A stretch of DNA of 64,000 nt from Elizabethkingia miricola (GCF_001675285.1 NZ_LSGQ01000001.1:1-64000), one strand, 5' to 3'; positions 8,649 through 17,669 are shown, counted from the stretch's first letter. A program made the numbers and translations. The notes: generated by a model not told the origin, from the letters alone.

Positions 8649-9347
8649 TTACAAACCCAACACATCATTCATGGTGAAAACACCTTTTTTATCTTTGATC
8701 CATTCTGAAGCAACAACTGCACCTAAAGCAAAGCCATTTCTGTTGAAAGCTGTATGCTTGATCTCAATTTCATCCACTTCCGAACGGTAATATACACTAT
8801 GTGTACCCGGAACCTCATTTTCACGAATAGCAAATATACCCAATTCTTTGCCTTTCGTTTCTTCTAATTTCCATGATTCAAAACCTGAATTTCCAATAAC
8901 TCCTTCTGCCAATGTAATCGCTGTACCACTTGGAGCATCTAATTTATGAATGTGGTGGATCTCTTCCAACTGAACGTCATATTCAGGAAAAGGACTCATC
9001 ATTTTTGCCAGCCTTTCATTAAGTGCAAAAAATAAGTTTACTCCTAAACTAAAGTTGGATCCGTATAAAAATGCAGTATTCTTTTCAACTGCTAATCTTT
9101 CTATTTCAGGTTTTTTTTCAAGCCAGCCTGTTGTTCCACATATTACAGGAATTCCAAGTTCCAAACAGTTTTTTATATTTTCATAAGCTGCTTCCGGGTT
9201 AGAAAATTCAATAACAACATCCGGATTGTTCAGATTATCAGATGTTGGTGTTTCTTTTAATCTGGCTACGATTTCATGGCCTCTTTTCTGGGCTATCTCA
9301 TCGATAATTTTACCCATTTTACCGTAACCTACTAATGCTATTTTCAT
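8649..9347 (-). CDS. dapB: 4-hydroxy-tetrahydrodipicolinate reductase
   Basis: Second committed enzyme of lysine and diaminopimelate synthesis, NAD(P)H dependent. The Rossmann start reads ALVGYGKMGK. The conserved EIHHIHKLDAPSGTA contains the catalytic histidine and lysine, and the CGTTGW and SNFSLGVN blocks are present. The 232-residue length fits the short Bacteroidota form. It sits in the parAB-DUF5683-dapB-lepB run that recurs in Bacteroidota. A long-armed hairpin lies just upstream, so it may have separate initiation from DUF5683. Confidence 0.96.
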   Translation of the reverse strand: MKIALVGYGKMGKIIDEIAQKRGHEIVARLKETPTSDNLNNPDVVIEFSNPEAAYENIKNCLELGIPVICGTTGWLEKKPEIERLAVEKNTAFLYGSNFSLGVNLFFALNERLAKMMSPFPEYDVQLEEIHHIHKLDAPSGTAITLAEGVIGNSGFESWKLEETKGKELGIFAIRENEVPGTHSVYYRSEVDEIEIKHTAFNRNGFALGAVVASEWIKDKKGVFTMNDVLGL

Positions 9348-9375
9348 TAGATAACTTTTATTTTTTATTGATCTG

Positions 9376-9427
9376 ATGAAACCTTACGGGCAATTATCCT
9401 AAGATAAAATCACCTGTAAGGTTTCAT
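9376..9427 (-). terminator. Long-loop hairpin between DUF5683 gene and dapB
   Basis: ATGAAACCTTAC (9376-9387) pairs perfectly with GTAAGGTTTCAT (9416-9427); three more pairs extend it inward around a loop of about 22 bases. On the leftward strand only a weak T-rich stretch follows, so it may be a partial terminator or an mRNA processing and stability element. Confidence 0.55.
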
Positions 9428-9446
9428 TATAATTTATTCGAATATT

Positions 9447-10070
9447 TTAAAATCTGTATCGTATTCCTATGCCAGGCTTAGAAGGCTCAAACCCCGTAGG
9501 ATCCATAATAACCACTGGTGCAAATGCCAAATCAGGATCATTCTTAATTGGAGCTAAATGGGCATCTACCACCGCATCTATAATACTCAACAGATAAACT
9601 CCGGCTGTAATAGCAATTGCATAATCTCTCTGTCGCTTAGCCCTATCCTGTGTACGTCCCAGTACGTCTTTGGTCACTCCTGCAATTCCGGAAAACTCAT
9701 GCTTCTGACCATTCAGTTCTGCAATAAAAGCTTCCCGATAACGTCTGTATTGCTTATCATTCCACATTGCAATTCCTACTCCTGTACCGATAGCCCCTAA
9801 AACAATAGGAATCTTCCAGTATTTTTTATTATAAGCCTGCCCCAATCCCGGTAATATTGCAGCATATAATCCTGCTTTTGTGGGACTTATTTCAATTATT
9901 TTTTTGGGAGCTGCATTTACCATATTGATGTCTTTCATAACATCATCTGGTGTTTTCTTAGCACTAAGCGTATCTGTAACCGAAGGGCTTTTTATTGTAT
10001 CATTGACTTTCTCCTGAGAAAAACAAAATACAACGATAAGCGTACTAAAAAAAACAATTAATTTTTTCAT
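9447..10070 (-). CDS. DUF5683 membrane protein
   Basis: A 207-residue envelope protein with a signal peptide (VFCFSQ near residue 19). A disordered stretch follows, then a glycine-rich hydrophobic domain (AGLYAAILPGLGQAYN, KYWKIPIVLGAIGTG, a YAIAITAGVYLLSI helix). The PGLGQ-YN...YWK pattern defines DUF5683. The C-terminus ends in RYRF, as in many Bacteroidota outer-membrane-associated proteins. Its place between parB and dapB is a recurring Bacteroidota arrangement. Function is unknown. Confidence 0.85.
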   Translation of the reverse strand: MKKLIVFFSTLIVVFCFSQEKVNDTIKSPSVTDTLSAKKTPDDVMKDINMVNAAPKKIIEISPTKAGLYAAILPGLGQAYNKKYWKIPIVLGAIGTGVGIAMWNDKQYRRYREAFIAELNGQKHEFSGIAGVTKDVLGRTQDRAKRQRDYAIAITAGVYLLSIIDAVVDAHLAPIKNDPDLAFAPVVIMDPTGFEPSKPGIGIRYRF

Positions 10071-10124
10071 TCGTCTATTTTTCGTTAACCACTTTTAGTG
10101 GCTGGTATTTACGGAACGAAAGTC

Positions 10125-11015
10125 TCATTCCCCTATAAGTTTCAAAATTCTCTCCAGATCTTCCTCTGAAGCAAAATCTAAAATAATTTTACCTTTTTTA
10201 CCTTTTCCAACAGATTTAATTTCCACATTCAAGTCCAATGCATCGGAAATACTTTTCTGTGCTTTCTTCAAATGGTTAGGTAATTCTTTTATGGCTTTAA
10301 CAGTTTTTTGTTTACTGTTCTTTAATTTGTTTACAAGCTCTTCTGCCTGGCGAACATTCAGGTTTTCTTTAACAATTTTCTGATAAAGTAATTCCTGTTG
10401 TGCTTCGTCCTGAAGACTTAGCAAGGCACGGCCATGGCCAGCTGAGATCTCATTACTTCGGATAGCTCCCTGAATTTCAGGACTAAGCTTTAGCAAACGC
10501 AATGAATTGGTAATGGTACTTCTCTCTTTTCCGACACGGGAACTAAGATTTTCCTGGGTAAGACCTATTTCATCAATTAACCTTTGGTAGGTAAGTGCGA
10601 TCTCGATGGCATCTAAATCCTCACGCTGTATATTCTCTACAAGAGCCATCTCTAATAGCTCCTGATCGTTCACCAATCTTATATAAGCCGGAATTGTTTT
10701 CAGACCGGCGATCTTACTGGCGCGGAAACGACGTTCTCCGGAGATAATTTCAAATTTATCTCCGTCCTTACGTAGCGTTACCGGCTGAATTATACCTAAA
10801 GCCAGAATAGACTGAGCAAGGTCATTAAGTGCCTTCTCATCAAAATAAGTACGTGGCTGACTAGAATTAGGATATATATCATCGATAGACACCTCTACTA
10901 TATTGCCCACTAACTGCTCCGCACCGGCATCCGTTGCTGAGTTTACTGTGCCTTTGGTTTCAGCGCTAAGAATAGCACCTAAACCACGCCCCATGGCTCT
11001 TTTCTTATCTTTCAA
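10125..11015 (-). CDS. parB: Chromosome partitioning protein ParB
   Basis: CTP-dependent DNA-sliding clamp that loads at parS and helps segregate origins. The 296-residue protein starts with the RAMGRGLGAIL motif. The ParB/Srx CTPase part includes QPRTYFDE and ISGERRFRA then LVENIQREDL. A helix-turn-helix (LTQENLSSRVGKERSTITN) follows, with a C-terminal dimerisation domain. Its ATG overlaps the end of parA by eleven bases. No match to the classical GTTTCACGTGAAAC parS was found in the window, so the target sites lie elsewhere or are diverged. Confidence 0.95.
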   Translation of the reverse strand: MKDKKRAMGRGLGAILSAETKGTVNSATDAGAEQLVGNIVEVSIDDIYPNSSQPRTYFDEKALNDLAQSILALGIIQPVTLRKDGDKFEIISGERRFRASKIAGLKTIPAYIRLVNDQELLEMALVENIQREDLDAIEIALTYQRLIDEIGLTQENLSSRVGKERSTITNSLRLLKLSPEIQGAIRSNEISAGHGRALLSLQDEAQQELLYQKIVKENLNVRQAEELVNKLKNSKQKTVKAIKELPNHLKKAQKSISDALDLNVEIKSVGKGKKGKIILDFASEEDLERILKLIGE

Positions 11016-11799
11016 TGGTTTCTCTCTTCTTTTTGGTTTTTGACTCGTTCTTCAACAAAACTTCTTCTGCAAGCTGTATATATTGTATAGCTCCTTTACT
11101 TTCGGCATCGTACATGATGATAGACTCTCCAAAACTTGGCGCTTCACTCAATCTTACATTCCGGTTGATAATACTACTGAATACCATATCCGGGAAATGG
11201 GAATTAACTTCTTCAACAACCTGATTAGACAATCTTAAACGGCTATCATACATTGTAAGCAATAAACCTTCGATATCCAGATCCGGATTGTGAATTCTCT
11301 GAACATTTTTAATGGTATTAAGTAACTTACCCAGACCTTCCAAAGCAAAATATTCGCACTGGATAGGAATAATTACTGAATCCGCAGCAGTTAATGCGTT
11401 TATCGTAATAAGTCCAAGACTCGGAGCACAGTCGATGATAATGTAATCATAATCATTTTTAATCTCCTTCAATGCTTCTTTCAGCATGTACTCACGTCTT
11501 TCTTTATCTACGAGTTCAATTTCAGCCGCAACTAAGTCAATATGCGACGGCATAATATCCAGATTAGGAGAAGTGGTTCTCTGTATACATTCGCGTACAT
11601 TCTTACTGTTTTCTAAAACATTATATGTAGAATTGTATACTTCTTCCACTCCTAAGCCCGAAGTTGCATTAGCCTGTGGATCAGCATCTATTAGTAAAAC
11701 TTTTTTCTCTAAAACACCCAATGCAGAAGCTAAATTAACAGATGTAGTTGTCTTTCCTACGCCTCCTTTTTGGTTTGCCACTCCTATTATTTTACCCAT
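11005..11799 (-). CDS. parA: ParA/Soj chromosome partitioning ATPase
   Basis: Deviant Walker-A ATPase of 264 residues: GVANQKGGVGKTTTSVN at the N-terminus with signature lysines, DADPQAN, and the switch II DCAPSLG. It forms a nucleoid gradient that moves ParB-parS complexes. The ATG at 11799 is preferred over an in-frame TTG two codons earlier. A -7 box TATTTTTG lies 17 bases upstream, so parA probably heads the parA-parB-DUF5683 transcript. ParAB genes usually lie near oriC. Confidence 0.96.
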   Translation of the reverse strand: MGKIIGVANQKGGVGKTTTSVNLASALGVLEKKVLLIDADPQANATSGLGVEEVYNSTYNVLENSKNVRECIQRTTSPNLDIMPSHIDLVAAEIELVDKERREYMLKEALKEIKNDYDYIIIDCAPSLGLITINALTAADSVIIPIQCEYFALEGLGKLLNTIKNVQRIHNPDLDIEGLLLTMYDSRLRLSNQVVEEVNSHFPDMVFSSIINRNVRLSEAPSFGESIIMYDAESKGAIQYIQLAEEVLLKNESKTKKKRETIER

Positions 11800-11816
11800 T
11801 TTCAAGATTTAAGATT

Positions 11817-11824
11817 CAAAAATA
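11817..11824 (-). promoter_or_regulatory. -7 box of parA
   Basis: TATTTTTG on the minus strand, 17 bases before the parA ATG. No good TTTG at 19-21 bases upstream. Confidence 0.5.
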
Positions 11825-11905
11825 CAATTTTTTTAATGCTAACGCCTATCACAAAAGACGTGATCTTGTTAAATATTTGTTAAACAAGGCTTTATACCTT
11901 AAAAA

Positions 11906-11939
11906 AATTATCCACAAAAAAAACTCTTTGTGGATAATT
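11906..11939 (-). terminator. tonB terminator that also carries two inverted DnaA-box sequences
   Basis: AATTATCCACAAA pairs with TTTGTGGATAATT around a short loop, followed on the leftward strand by a run of T. It lies 24 bases past the tonB stop. Each arm contains a perfect TTATCCACA (11908-11916 and, inverted, 11929-11937). Confidence 0.8.
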
Positions 11940-11962
11940 ATAGCAATTTTATCTGGTAAAAT

Positions 11963-12793
11963 TTATTCAAATTTCATAGACACCGGAATTCTGAAATAAG
12001 ATCTTACATTCTGACCTTCCAATTTAGCAGGATTCCATTTGCCTTTTACTGATTTTATCGTACGGATAGCCTCTGCATTAAAATCTCTGTTAGGGCCATC
12101 TGCTTTTATATTGGTAATTGTACCATCTCTTTCTACAATAAAGGTTACCATTGTTTTAATAACACCTTCTGTTCCATCCATTACACTTCCGTCAAAGTTC
12201 TCTTTAATCTTATTACGGAAAGAATCCAATCCTCCAACATAAGCAGCTTCAACATCAACAACAGTAGCAGGATCATTCGATAAAATCTTTGGTTGTGGTG
12301 GAGCAGGTACAATTTCATTTCCCGGAGTTGTTTTAATTGTCGGAGCCGGAGTATTTGGATTCGTTGCAACTGGCCCTTCTACATTCTGTGTTCCAGAAAC
12401 AGCATCTGGTGGTACCTTCGTCGTAATCTTCTCAATTGGTGGATTATTTACCGGAGTTGGCACCTGAGTATCAATTGTCTTTACAACTTTTTGTGGTTGT
12501 GGCTGAACTGGTTCCGGATCTTTTGGTTTTACAGGATCCTGAGGTTCATTAACAATAACTCCATTAAATAATGTTGGCGGCGGAACTTCAACTACTTTTG
12601 AATTTGCAAGATTGGTATAAATTATAGCCGCTGCTGTCAGTGCACCAAAGAAAAGAATCCCAGAAAAAAGGGCCCTATTCATATACTGCCCTGCCCGATT
12701 TCTCAGGTCATAGGCACCATAAAATTTGTTTCTGTTTTCAAAAACAATTTCATTCAAAGCGAACTCGTGGTTCAGATGTTGGAATGGCTTCAT
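11963..12793 (-). CDS. tonB: TonB-family energy transducer
   Basis: Couples the inner-membrane proton motive force to TonB-dependent outer-membrane receptors. The start at 12793 gives 276 residues. A short cytoplasmic N-terminal part contains the Bacteroidota motif NKFYGAYDLRN, then one transmembrane helix near residues 40-60. A Pro/Lys/Glu-rich periplasmic spacer covers about residues 68-165, and the C-terminal TonB domain includes GTITNIKADGP and the typical final SMKFE. No exbB or exbD is adjacent. Confidence 0.93.
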   Translation of the reverse strand: MKPFQHLNHEFALNEIVFENRNKFYGAYDLRNRAGQYMNRALFSGILFFGALTAAAIIYTNLANSKVVEVPPPTLFNGVIVNEPQDPVKPKDPEPVQPQPQKVVKTIDTQVPTPVNNPPIEKITTKVPPDAVSGTQNVEGPVATNPNTPAPTIKTTPGNEIVPAPPQPKILSNDPATVVDVEAAYVGGLDSFRNKIKENFDGSVMDGTEGVIKTMVTFIVERDGTITNIKADGPNRDFNAEAIRTIKSVKGKWNPAKLEGQNVRSYFRIPVSMKFE

Positions 12794-12956
12794 AGATTTG
12801 TGGTTTTGATGATTAAATAAAAAAATTAACACATATGCATCATTCAAATCAAAATTTATTCCAAAAAATTGTTAAAATCCAATAAGTGTTTGTCAAATAA
12901 TAACTTTTTTCTCAAAACACATATTCAAAAACCCTGGATTAAGAATAATATTAACC

Positions 12957-12975
12957 TTATAAACACTTATCCCCA
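12957..12975 (+). other. Two tandem near-DnaA-box 9-mers
   Basis: TTATAAACA (12957-12965) and TTATCCCCA (12967-12975) lie head to tail with one base between them, in the AT-rich gap between tonB and purA. Each differs from the DnaA consensus. They are recorded because two perfect boxes lie about 1 kb away. Confidence 0.25.
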
Positions 12976-12990
12976 TCATTTTTTAATAAA

Positions 12991-13022
12991 AAAAGTTCCG
13001 GAAAATATTTTCCGGAACTTTT
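12991..13022. terminator. Perfect-palindrome terminator after purA
   Basis: A 32-base perfect inverted repeat with arms AAAAGTTCCGGAAAAT and its complement lies 25 bases beyond the purA stop. The A and T ends give U-tracts in either direction. Confidence 0.88.
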
Positions 13023-13047
13023 ATATAATTCTGCTATTTCTTTTTTC

Positions 13048-14334
13048 TTAGAAAAGCTCTTTTCTGATAATATTCTGAGAACGCTCTGGTCCTACAGAAA
13101 CTAAGTAAACATTAATACCTAAGTATTTTTCGATAAACTCAATATACTTCTTAGCTGCTGCAGGAAGCTCGTCATAGCTTCTTACTGTAGTAATATCTTC
13201 ATCCCAACCTTCTAATTCTTCATAGATAGGCTCATAGTTATATAACTTGGTTGTAGAAGAAGTGAAGTAATCAATGATTTTACCATCTTCAGTTTTATAG
13301 TGTGTAGCAATCTTTAGTTTACCAAGACCTGTCATTACATCTAATTTAGTAATTACAAGGTTGTTGATACCGTTAATCATACAAGCATGCTTTAAAGAAA
13401 CAAGATCTAACCAACCTGTTCTTCTTGGTCTTCCGGTTACAGCTCCAAACTCACCACCAATTCTACGGATATTTTCTCCAAGCTCGTCATCCAATTCTGT
13501 AGGGAAAGGTCCGTTTCCTACTCTTGTACAGTAAGCTTTTGCCACACCAATAAGGTTTTGAAGAGATGTTGGCGGAACACCAGCACCTGTACAAACCCCA
13601 CCTGTAGAAGGAGAAGATGATGTAACATATGGATAAGTTCCGAAGTCTATATCAAGCATTAAAGCCTGAGCTCCTTCAAAAAGGATATTTTTACCTTCTT
13701 TAATTGCTTCGTTGATTTCAAGCTCAGTATCTACAATTCTGTCTTTTAGTTTTTCTCCTAATTCTAAAAATTCATTGTAAATCTCTTCAACATCCATTTC
13801 CGGCTTATCAAAATATTTGGAGAACAAAGCATTTTTAAGCTTTAGATTTTTTTCAATCTTTTCTCTTAGTATTTCAGGATTTAGTAAGTCTACCATACGG
13901 ATACCTACTCTGGAAATTTTGTCTTCGTAACATGGACCGATACCTTTTTTGGTTGTTCCGATCTGTGTACCTCCCTGCTCTTCTTCTCTATAAGTATCCA
14001 AGAGAATATGATAAGGCATAATCACATGCGCTCTGCGGCTAATAAACACGTGATCTGTTTTCATTCCTTTATCTTCAATCTGCTGAATTTCTTTCAGGAA
14101 AGATTTAGGATTTACTACTACCCCATTAGCAAGGAAACATTTTCCACGGCATTGTAAAACACCTGATGGTAAAAGTTGCAGGACAAATTTATTATCTCCT
14201 ACATATACAGTATGTCCTGCATTATCTCCACCTTGAAAACGTACTACGTAATCTGATTTAGCGGAAAGAACATCCGTAATTTTACCTTTACCTTCATCTC
14301 CATACTGAAGGCCTACTACAACGTAAGTTGACAT
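13048..14334 (-). CDS. purA: Adenylosuccinate synthetase
   Basis: Cytoplasmic enzyme joining IMP and aspartate with GTP hydrolysis, the first step from IMP to AMP. At 428 residues it is full length. The P-loop GLQYGDEGKGK is at the N-terminus, and GDNAGHTVY, the IMP-binding GTTKKGIGPCYEDK, and the late TGRPRRTGWLD block are all present. It is a single-gene unit with one of the best promoters in the window (TTTG-N20-TAACTTTG) and a perfect palindromic terminator. Confidence 0.97.
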   Translation of the reverse strand: MSTYVVVGLQYGDEGKGKITDVLSAKSDYVVRFQGGDNAGHTVYVGDNKFVLQLLPSGVLQCRGKCFLANGVVVNPKSFLKEIQQIEDKGMKTDHVFISRRAHVIMPYHILLDTYREEEQGGTQIGTTKKGIGPCYEDKISRVGIRMVDLLNPEILREKIEKNLKLKNALFSKYFDKPEMDVEEIYNEFLELGEKLKDRIVDTELEINEAIKEGKNILFEGAQALMLDIDFGTYPYVTSSSPSTGGVCTGAGVPPTSLQNLIGVAKAYCTRVGNGPFPTELDDELGENIRRIGGEFGAVTGRPRRTGWLDLVSLKHACMINGINNLVITKLDVMTGLGKLKIATHYKTEDGKIIDYFTSSTTKLYNYEPIYEELEGWDEDITTVRSYDELPAAAKKYIEFIEKYLGINVYLVSVGPERSQNIIRKELF

Positions 14335-14359
14335 ATTTTACTATAAATTTAGATTCATG

Positions 14360-14391
14360 CAAAGTTAGCTCTAATTCATTTTTAAGACAAA
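14360..14391 (-). promoter_or_regulatory. purA promoter
   Basis: Minus strand TTTG (14388-14391), 20-base spacer, TAACTTTG (14360-14367). The -7 box lies 25 bases before ATG. This is a full match to the Bacteroidota consensus. Confidence 0.8.
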
Positions 14392-14529
14392 TTAAAATCT
14401 GATTTTTAAGAAGAAATCTTTATAAACCCCGAAGGAAAAGCTATTGGAAGTAATTAAATATCAGATTCTCTGAAACCACAGCATTATTATAGGATAAAAA
14501 TAGTTGTTCTGTAATTCCTATATTTTATA

Positions 14530-14537
14530 TAGCTTTG
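14530..14537 (+). promoter_or_regulatory. -7 box for the thioredoxin-like gene at 14558
   Basis: TAGCTTTG, 20 bases before ATG. A GTTG lies 23 bases further upstream, slightly longer than the usual spacing. Confidence 0.55.
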
Positions 14538-14557
14538 TTATAACAATTCAAAGAGAC

Positions 14558-15076
14558 ATGAAAAGAGCCATTCTATTTTTCGGAATAATTTTATCCGGTT
14601 TAACCTTCGCTCAGCAAACCCCTAAAGTATTAAAGACCTTATTTACAAAAGAAGCATTAGCACAGAAAATTACTGCTGAAAACGGAGATGTTATGTCTAT
14701 TAAAGATGTGTTTAGTAAACATAAAGGAAAAGTTATTGTGCTCGATCTTTGGGCGGGATGGTGTAGAGATTGTATTCTGGCATTGCCAAAGGCAGAAGAA
14801 CTGGAAAAAAACAATCCTGAGGTTCATTTTGTATTCTTTTCATTGGATCGCAACAGAGAAGGATTTGACAAAAGCCTTGAAAAATTCAATATGAAAGGAA
14901 AAGAAAACTACTGGTTTTCCGAAGGATGGAAAAATAATTTTAATAATTATATTGATCTTAACTGGATTCCACGTTATCTGGTTATTGATCAGAAATCTAA
15001 GATTGCAAAATATTATGCTATCACTCCGGACGATCCGGAAATACAATCAACCATCAATAAACTCCTTAAAAAATAA
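14558..15076 (+). CDS. Exported thioredoxin-like (TlpA/ResA-type) protein
   Basis: A periplasmic thiol-disulfide protein of 172 residues. The ATG at 14558 opens a signal peptide (RAILFFGIILSGLTFAQQ). The redox centre is WAGWCRDC near residue 70, a WCxxC with Arg-Asp between the cysteines, followed by the usual LPKAEEL helix. The cis-proline region reads WIPRYLVID. The charged CRDC pair differs from the CGPC of ordinary thioredoxins and suggests an altered redox potential. The gene stands alone with its own promoter. Partner proteins are unknown. Confidence 0.85.
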   Translation: MKRAILFFGIILSGLTFAQQTPKVLKTLFTKEALAQKITAENGDVMSIKDVFSKHKGKVIVLDLWAGWCRDCILALPKAEELEKNNPEVHFVFFSLDRNREGFDKSLEKFNMKGKENYWFSEGWKNNFNNYIDLNWIPRYLVIDQKSKIAKYYAITPDDPEIQSTINKLLKK

Positions 15077-15162
15077 TCTTAAAAATAAGGTAATTCACTC
15101 AGCACATCTTAGTTAAATGATGTGCTTTTGTATTTATAAAAAAATGTTTAAGTTAAAAATCG

Positions 15163-15170
15163 TATCTTTG
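15163..15170 (+). promoter_or_regulatory. -7 box of the DEAD-box helicase gene
   Basis: TATCTTTG, 19 bases before ATG, giving a very short leader. No clear TTTG at the -33 position. Confidence 0.6.
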
Positions 15171-15189
15171 CAAAATATTTAAGAAATTA

Positions 15190-16872
15190 ATGAATTTATT
15201 TACCGAAACCAATTTAAGTCCTGAAATTCTGAAGGCTATTGGTGAACTAGGCTACGAGAGCCCTACTGAAATCCAGAAACAAACAATCCCCTTTATATCA
15301 TCAGACGTTAGAGATCTTATCGCTCTGGCGCAGACGGGTACCGGAAAAACAGCAGCTTTTTCCCTTCCAATTTTGGATATGGTAGATGACACAAGCCGCA
15401 AAATCCAATTTTTGGTATTGTGTCCAACGCGCGAATTATGTCTTCAGATTACAAAAGACATAAAAAACTACTCTAAATACCTTCCTAATATTAAGACTGT
15501 TGCCGTATATGGTGGTAGCAGCATTAATGACCAAATCAGATCGCTTCGTGAGAAACCGCAAATTATTGTTGGTACACCGGGACGTGTTATCGATTTGATC
15601 AATCGTAAATCTTTGGATTTTTCCAATATTCACTGGTTGGTATTAGACGAAGCAGATGAAATGCTTTCAATGGGCTTCAAAGATGATTTGGAAACAATCA
15701 TCAGCGAAACTCCGGAAACCAAACAGACTTTCCTTTTCTCGGCTACAATGAGCAAGGAGGTAGAACGTATTTCTAAGAACTATTTGACTAAACCGCACAG
15801 AATTTCTGTAGGTTCTATTAACGAGGTTAAGAAGAACATTAAGCACGAATATTATGTAGTAGGATATCGTCAGAAAAAAGAAGCTTTGAAAAGGCTTATT
15901 GACAATAACCCGAACCAATATTCTATTATCTTCTGCCGTACCCGTATGGAAACTCAAGAAGTTGCTGATTTCCTAATGCAAAATGGTTATGCAGCAGATG
16001 CACTTCACGGAGATCTTTCTCAGGCACAGCGTGATACTGTAATGAAAAAGTTCCGTTTAAAGAATATCGATATCCTTGTTGCTACTGACGTTGCTGCAAG
16101 AGGACTAGATGTAGATTCTTTAACTCACGTTATCCATTTCTCTTTACCAGACGATCCTGAAGTATTCGTACACAGAAGTGGTAGAACTGGTAGAGCCGGA
16201 AAAGATGGTATTTCAATTGCTTTAATCAAACCTGAAGAAAGCCGCAAGCTGAAGCAGATTAAGAGCCAAAGTAAAATTGAAATTACTGAGAAAATAATTC
16301 CTACAGGACAAGAAATTATCAAAGCTCAGGTAGAAGGTGTTTTTGAAAAATTATTCTCTGAGCACGAAAACTATTTTGAATTTGATGCTTCTTTAATTCC
16401 TGATTTGTCTAACTTCACTAAAGAAGAACTTGTTGGTCAGCTATTACAGTTCCAACTTCGTGACATGGCATTATACTACGAAAACCGTAACGATATTGCT
16501 GAGCAGAAGTTTAATGGTAGAGATGATTCTGAAAGAGGAAGCAGACGTGAGCGTAGCCGCGACAGAGACAGGGACAGAGGAGATAGAAACAGCAGAGACC
16601 GTGGAGATCGTAAATCGAGAAAGAAAAGCGAAAACATGGTACGTTTCTTCTTTAACCTAGGAAAAAGAGATGAACTGAAAAAAGTAGACGTACTGGACAT
16701 CATTAACCAGTCTACTAAAAAATCAGGTAAAAAAGCTGATATCGGAGATATTGAAATCTTAGAGAAATTCACATTCTTCGAAGTAGAAAAAAGCTTCAAA
16801 AATGAAGTAATGGGTAACATTAACAACAAAAAATTCAAAGGCAGAGAGATGCGTTTGGAGGTTGCTAACTAA
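15190..16872 (+). CDS. DEAD-box RNA helicase with DbpA-type RNA-binding domain
   Basis: ATP-dependent RNA helicase of 560 residues, probably for ribosome assembly or cold adaptation. The core shows the Q motif (PTEIQKQTIPF), AQTGTGKT, PTREL, DEAD, SAT, and HRSGRTGRAG. After residue 440 comes a low-complexity Arg/Asp/Ser-rich linker with repeated RD and RG pairs. The C-terminal domain (VRFFFNLGKRDELKK onward) has the DbpA/CsdA RRM-like fold pattern. The nearest family is CsdA/DeaD. It is a single-gene unit with a promoter just upstream and a terminator behind. Confidence 0.93.
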   Translation: MNLFTETNLSPEILKAIGELGYESPTEIQKQTIPFISSDVRDLIALAQTGTGKTAAFSLPILDMVDDTSRKIQFLVLCPTRELCLQITKDIKNYSKYLPNIKTVAVYGGSSINDQIRSLREKPQIIVGTPGRVIDLINRKSLDFSNIHWLVLDEADEMLSMGFKDDLETIISETPETKQTFLFSATMSKEVERISKNYLTKPHRISVGSINEVKKNIKHEYYVVGYRQKKEALKRLIDNNPNQYSIIFCRTRMETQEVADFLMQNGYAADALHGDLSQAQRDTVMKKFRLKNIDILVATDVAARGLDVDSLTHVIHFSLPDDPEVFVHRSGRTGRAGKDGISIALIKPEESRKLKQIKSQSKIEITEKIIPTGQEIIKAQVEGVFEKLFSEHENYFEFDASLIPDLSNFTKEELVGQLLQFQLRDMALYYENRNDIAEQKFNGRDDSERGSRRERSRDRDRDRGDRNSRDRGDRKSRKKSENMVRFFFNLGKRDELKKVDVLDIINQSTKKSGKKADIGDIEILEKFTFFEVEKSFKNEVMGNINNKKFKGREMRLEVAN

Positions 16873-16898
16873 TCTAACTTGCTTTATTCTAAATATTT

Positions 16899-16926
16899 AA
16901 AACACTGCCAAACGGCAGTGTTTTTT
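16899..16926 (+). terminator. Helicase gene terminator
   Basis: AACACTGCC pairs with GGCAGTGTT around AAAC and is followed by a T run, about 30 bases beyond the stop. Confidence 0.9.
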
Positions 16927-17010
16927 ATGTTAACAAAAATTAATATTTACCCCTGAAAACACAAATTCGTTTTCCCGATATTTGCACAAACTTTTAAAGA
17001 TTATATCATA

Positions 17011-17649
17011 ATGGGAATTGGTAATATTTTCCACGCATTTCAACCAAAGGATAAGATTTTCTTTGTCCTTTTTGAGAAAGTAACAGACAATCTTGTCGAG
17101 ATGTCAAATGAGTTTAACAACGGTTTAAAGGATTTTGATCTGAACGACGATTCAATGCTTAAAAAAATGAGCGACTATGAACACAAAAATGATGATCTTA
17201 CTCACGAGATTTTTGTGGAATTAGGAAAAAACTTTATCACACCTTTTGACCGTGAAGATATCCACGAGCTGGCTACAGGTCTTGATGATATTGCCGATTA
17301 TATTTATGCTTCTGCAAAGTATATTTACCTATACAAATCTCCACAACAAAAATCATACACGGATTTCTCTTTATTAATTCATAAGGCTTGTATTGAGATC
17401 CAGAATGCGATGAAGAACCTTAAAGGTTTCAAAAACATGGAGCAGGTAAAAGAAGCTTGTATTAAAGTAAACTCTATTGAAAACATTGCGGATGATTTAT
17501 TATCCAACTCAATGGTAGAATTGTTCGAAACAAATGACGCTATAAACGTTATTAAAGTTTCATCTGTATTAAACTATCTTGAAATCGTTACAGATAAGGC
17601 TGAAGATGTAGCCAATACTATTGAAAACATCATGATTAAATACGCCTAA
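17011..17649 (+). CDS. DUF47 (PhoU-like) family protein
   Basis: All-helical cytoplasmic protein of 212 residues in the DUF47/TIGR00153 family, related to PhoU. Members usually sit before Pit phosphate transporters and are thought to modulate them. The characteristic metal-binding type segments are visible (HELATGLDDIADYIY and SIENIADDLLSN). It ends 20 bases before the Pit gene, so the two are one operon. A near-consensus -7 box GATATTTG (16977-16984) lies 26 bases upstream of ATG. A regulatory or chaperone role toward the transporter is inferred from this conserved pairing. Confidence 0.9.
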   Translation: MGIGNIFHAFQPKDKIFFVLFEKVTDNLVEMSNEFNNGLKDFDLNDDSMLKKMSDYEHKNDDLTHEIFVELGKNFITPFDREDIHELATGLDDIADYIYASAKYIYLYKSPQQKSYTDFSLLIHKACIEIQNAMKNLKGFKNMEQVKEACIKVNSIENIADDLLSNSMVELFETNDAINVIKVSSVLNYLEIVTDKAEDVANTIENIMIKYA

Positions 17650-17669
17650 ACTAATATATAACACACAGA

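Noticed and set aside
11005-12960. parS site near parAB
   Set aside because: No palindromic GTTTCACGTGAAAC-like sequence was found. ATTTCACGTCTTAT near 47132 and ATTTCACGTACG near 61215 match only one half.
16500-16640. Arg/Asp/Ser repeat in the DEAD-box helicase as a separate repeat element or misassembly
   Set aside because: It is an in-frame low-complexity linker between the helicase core and the DbpA-type domain, common in such proteins.
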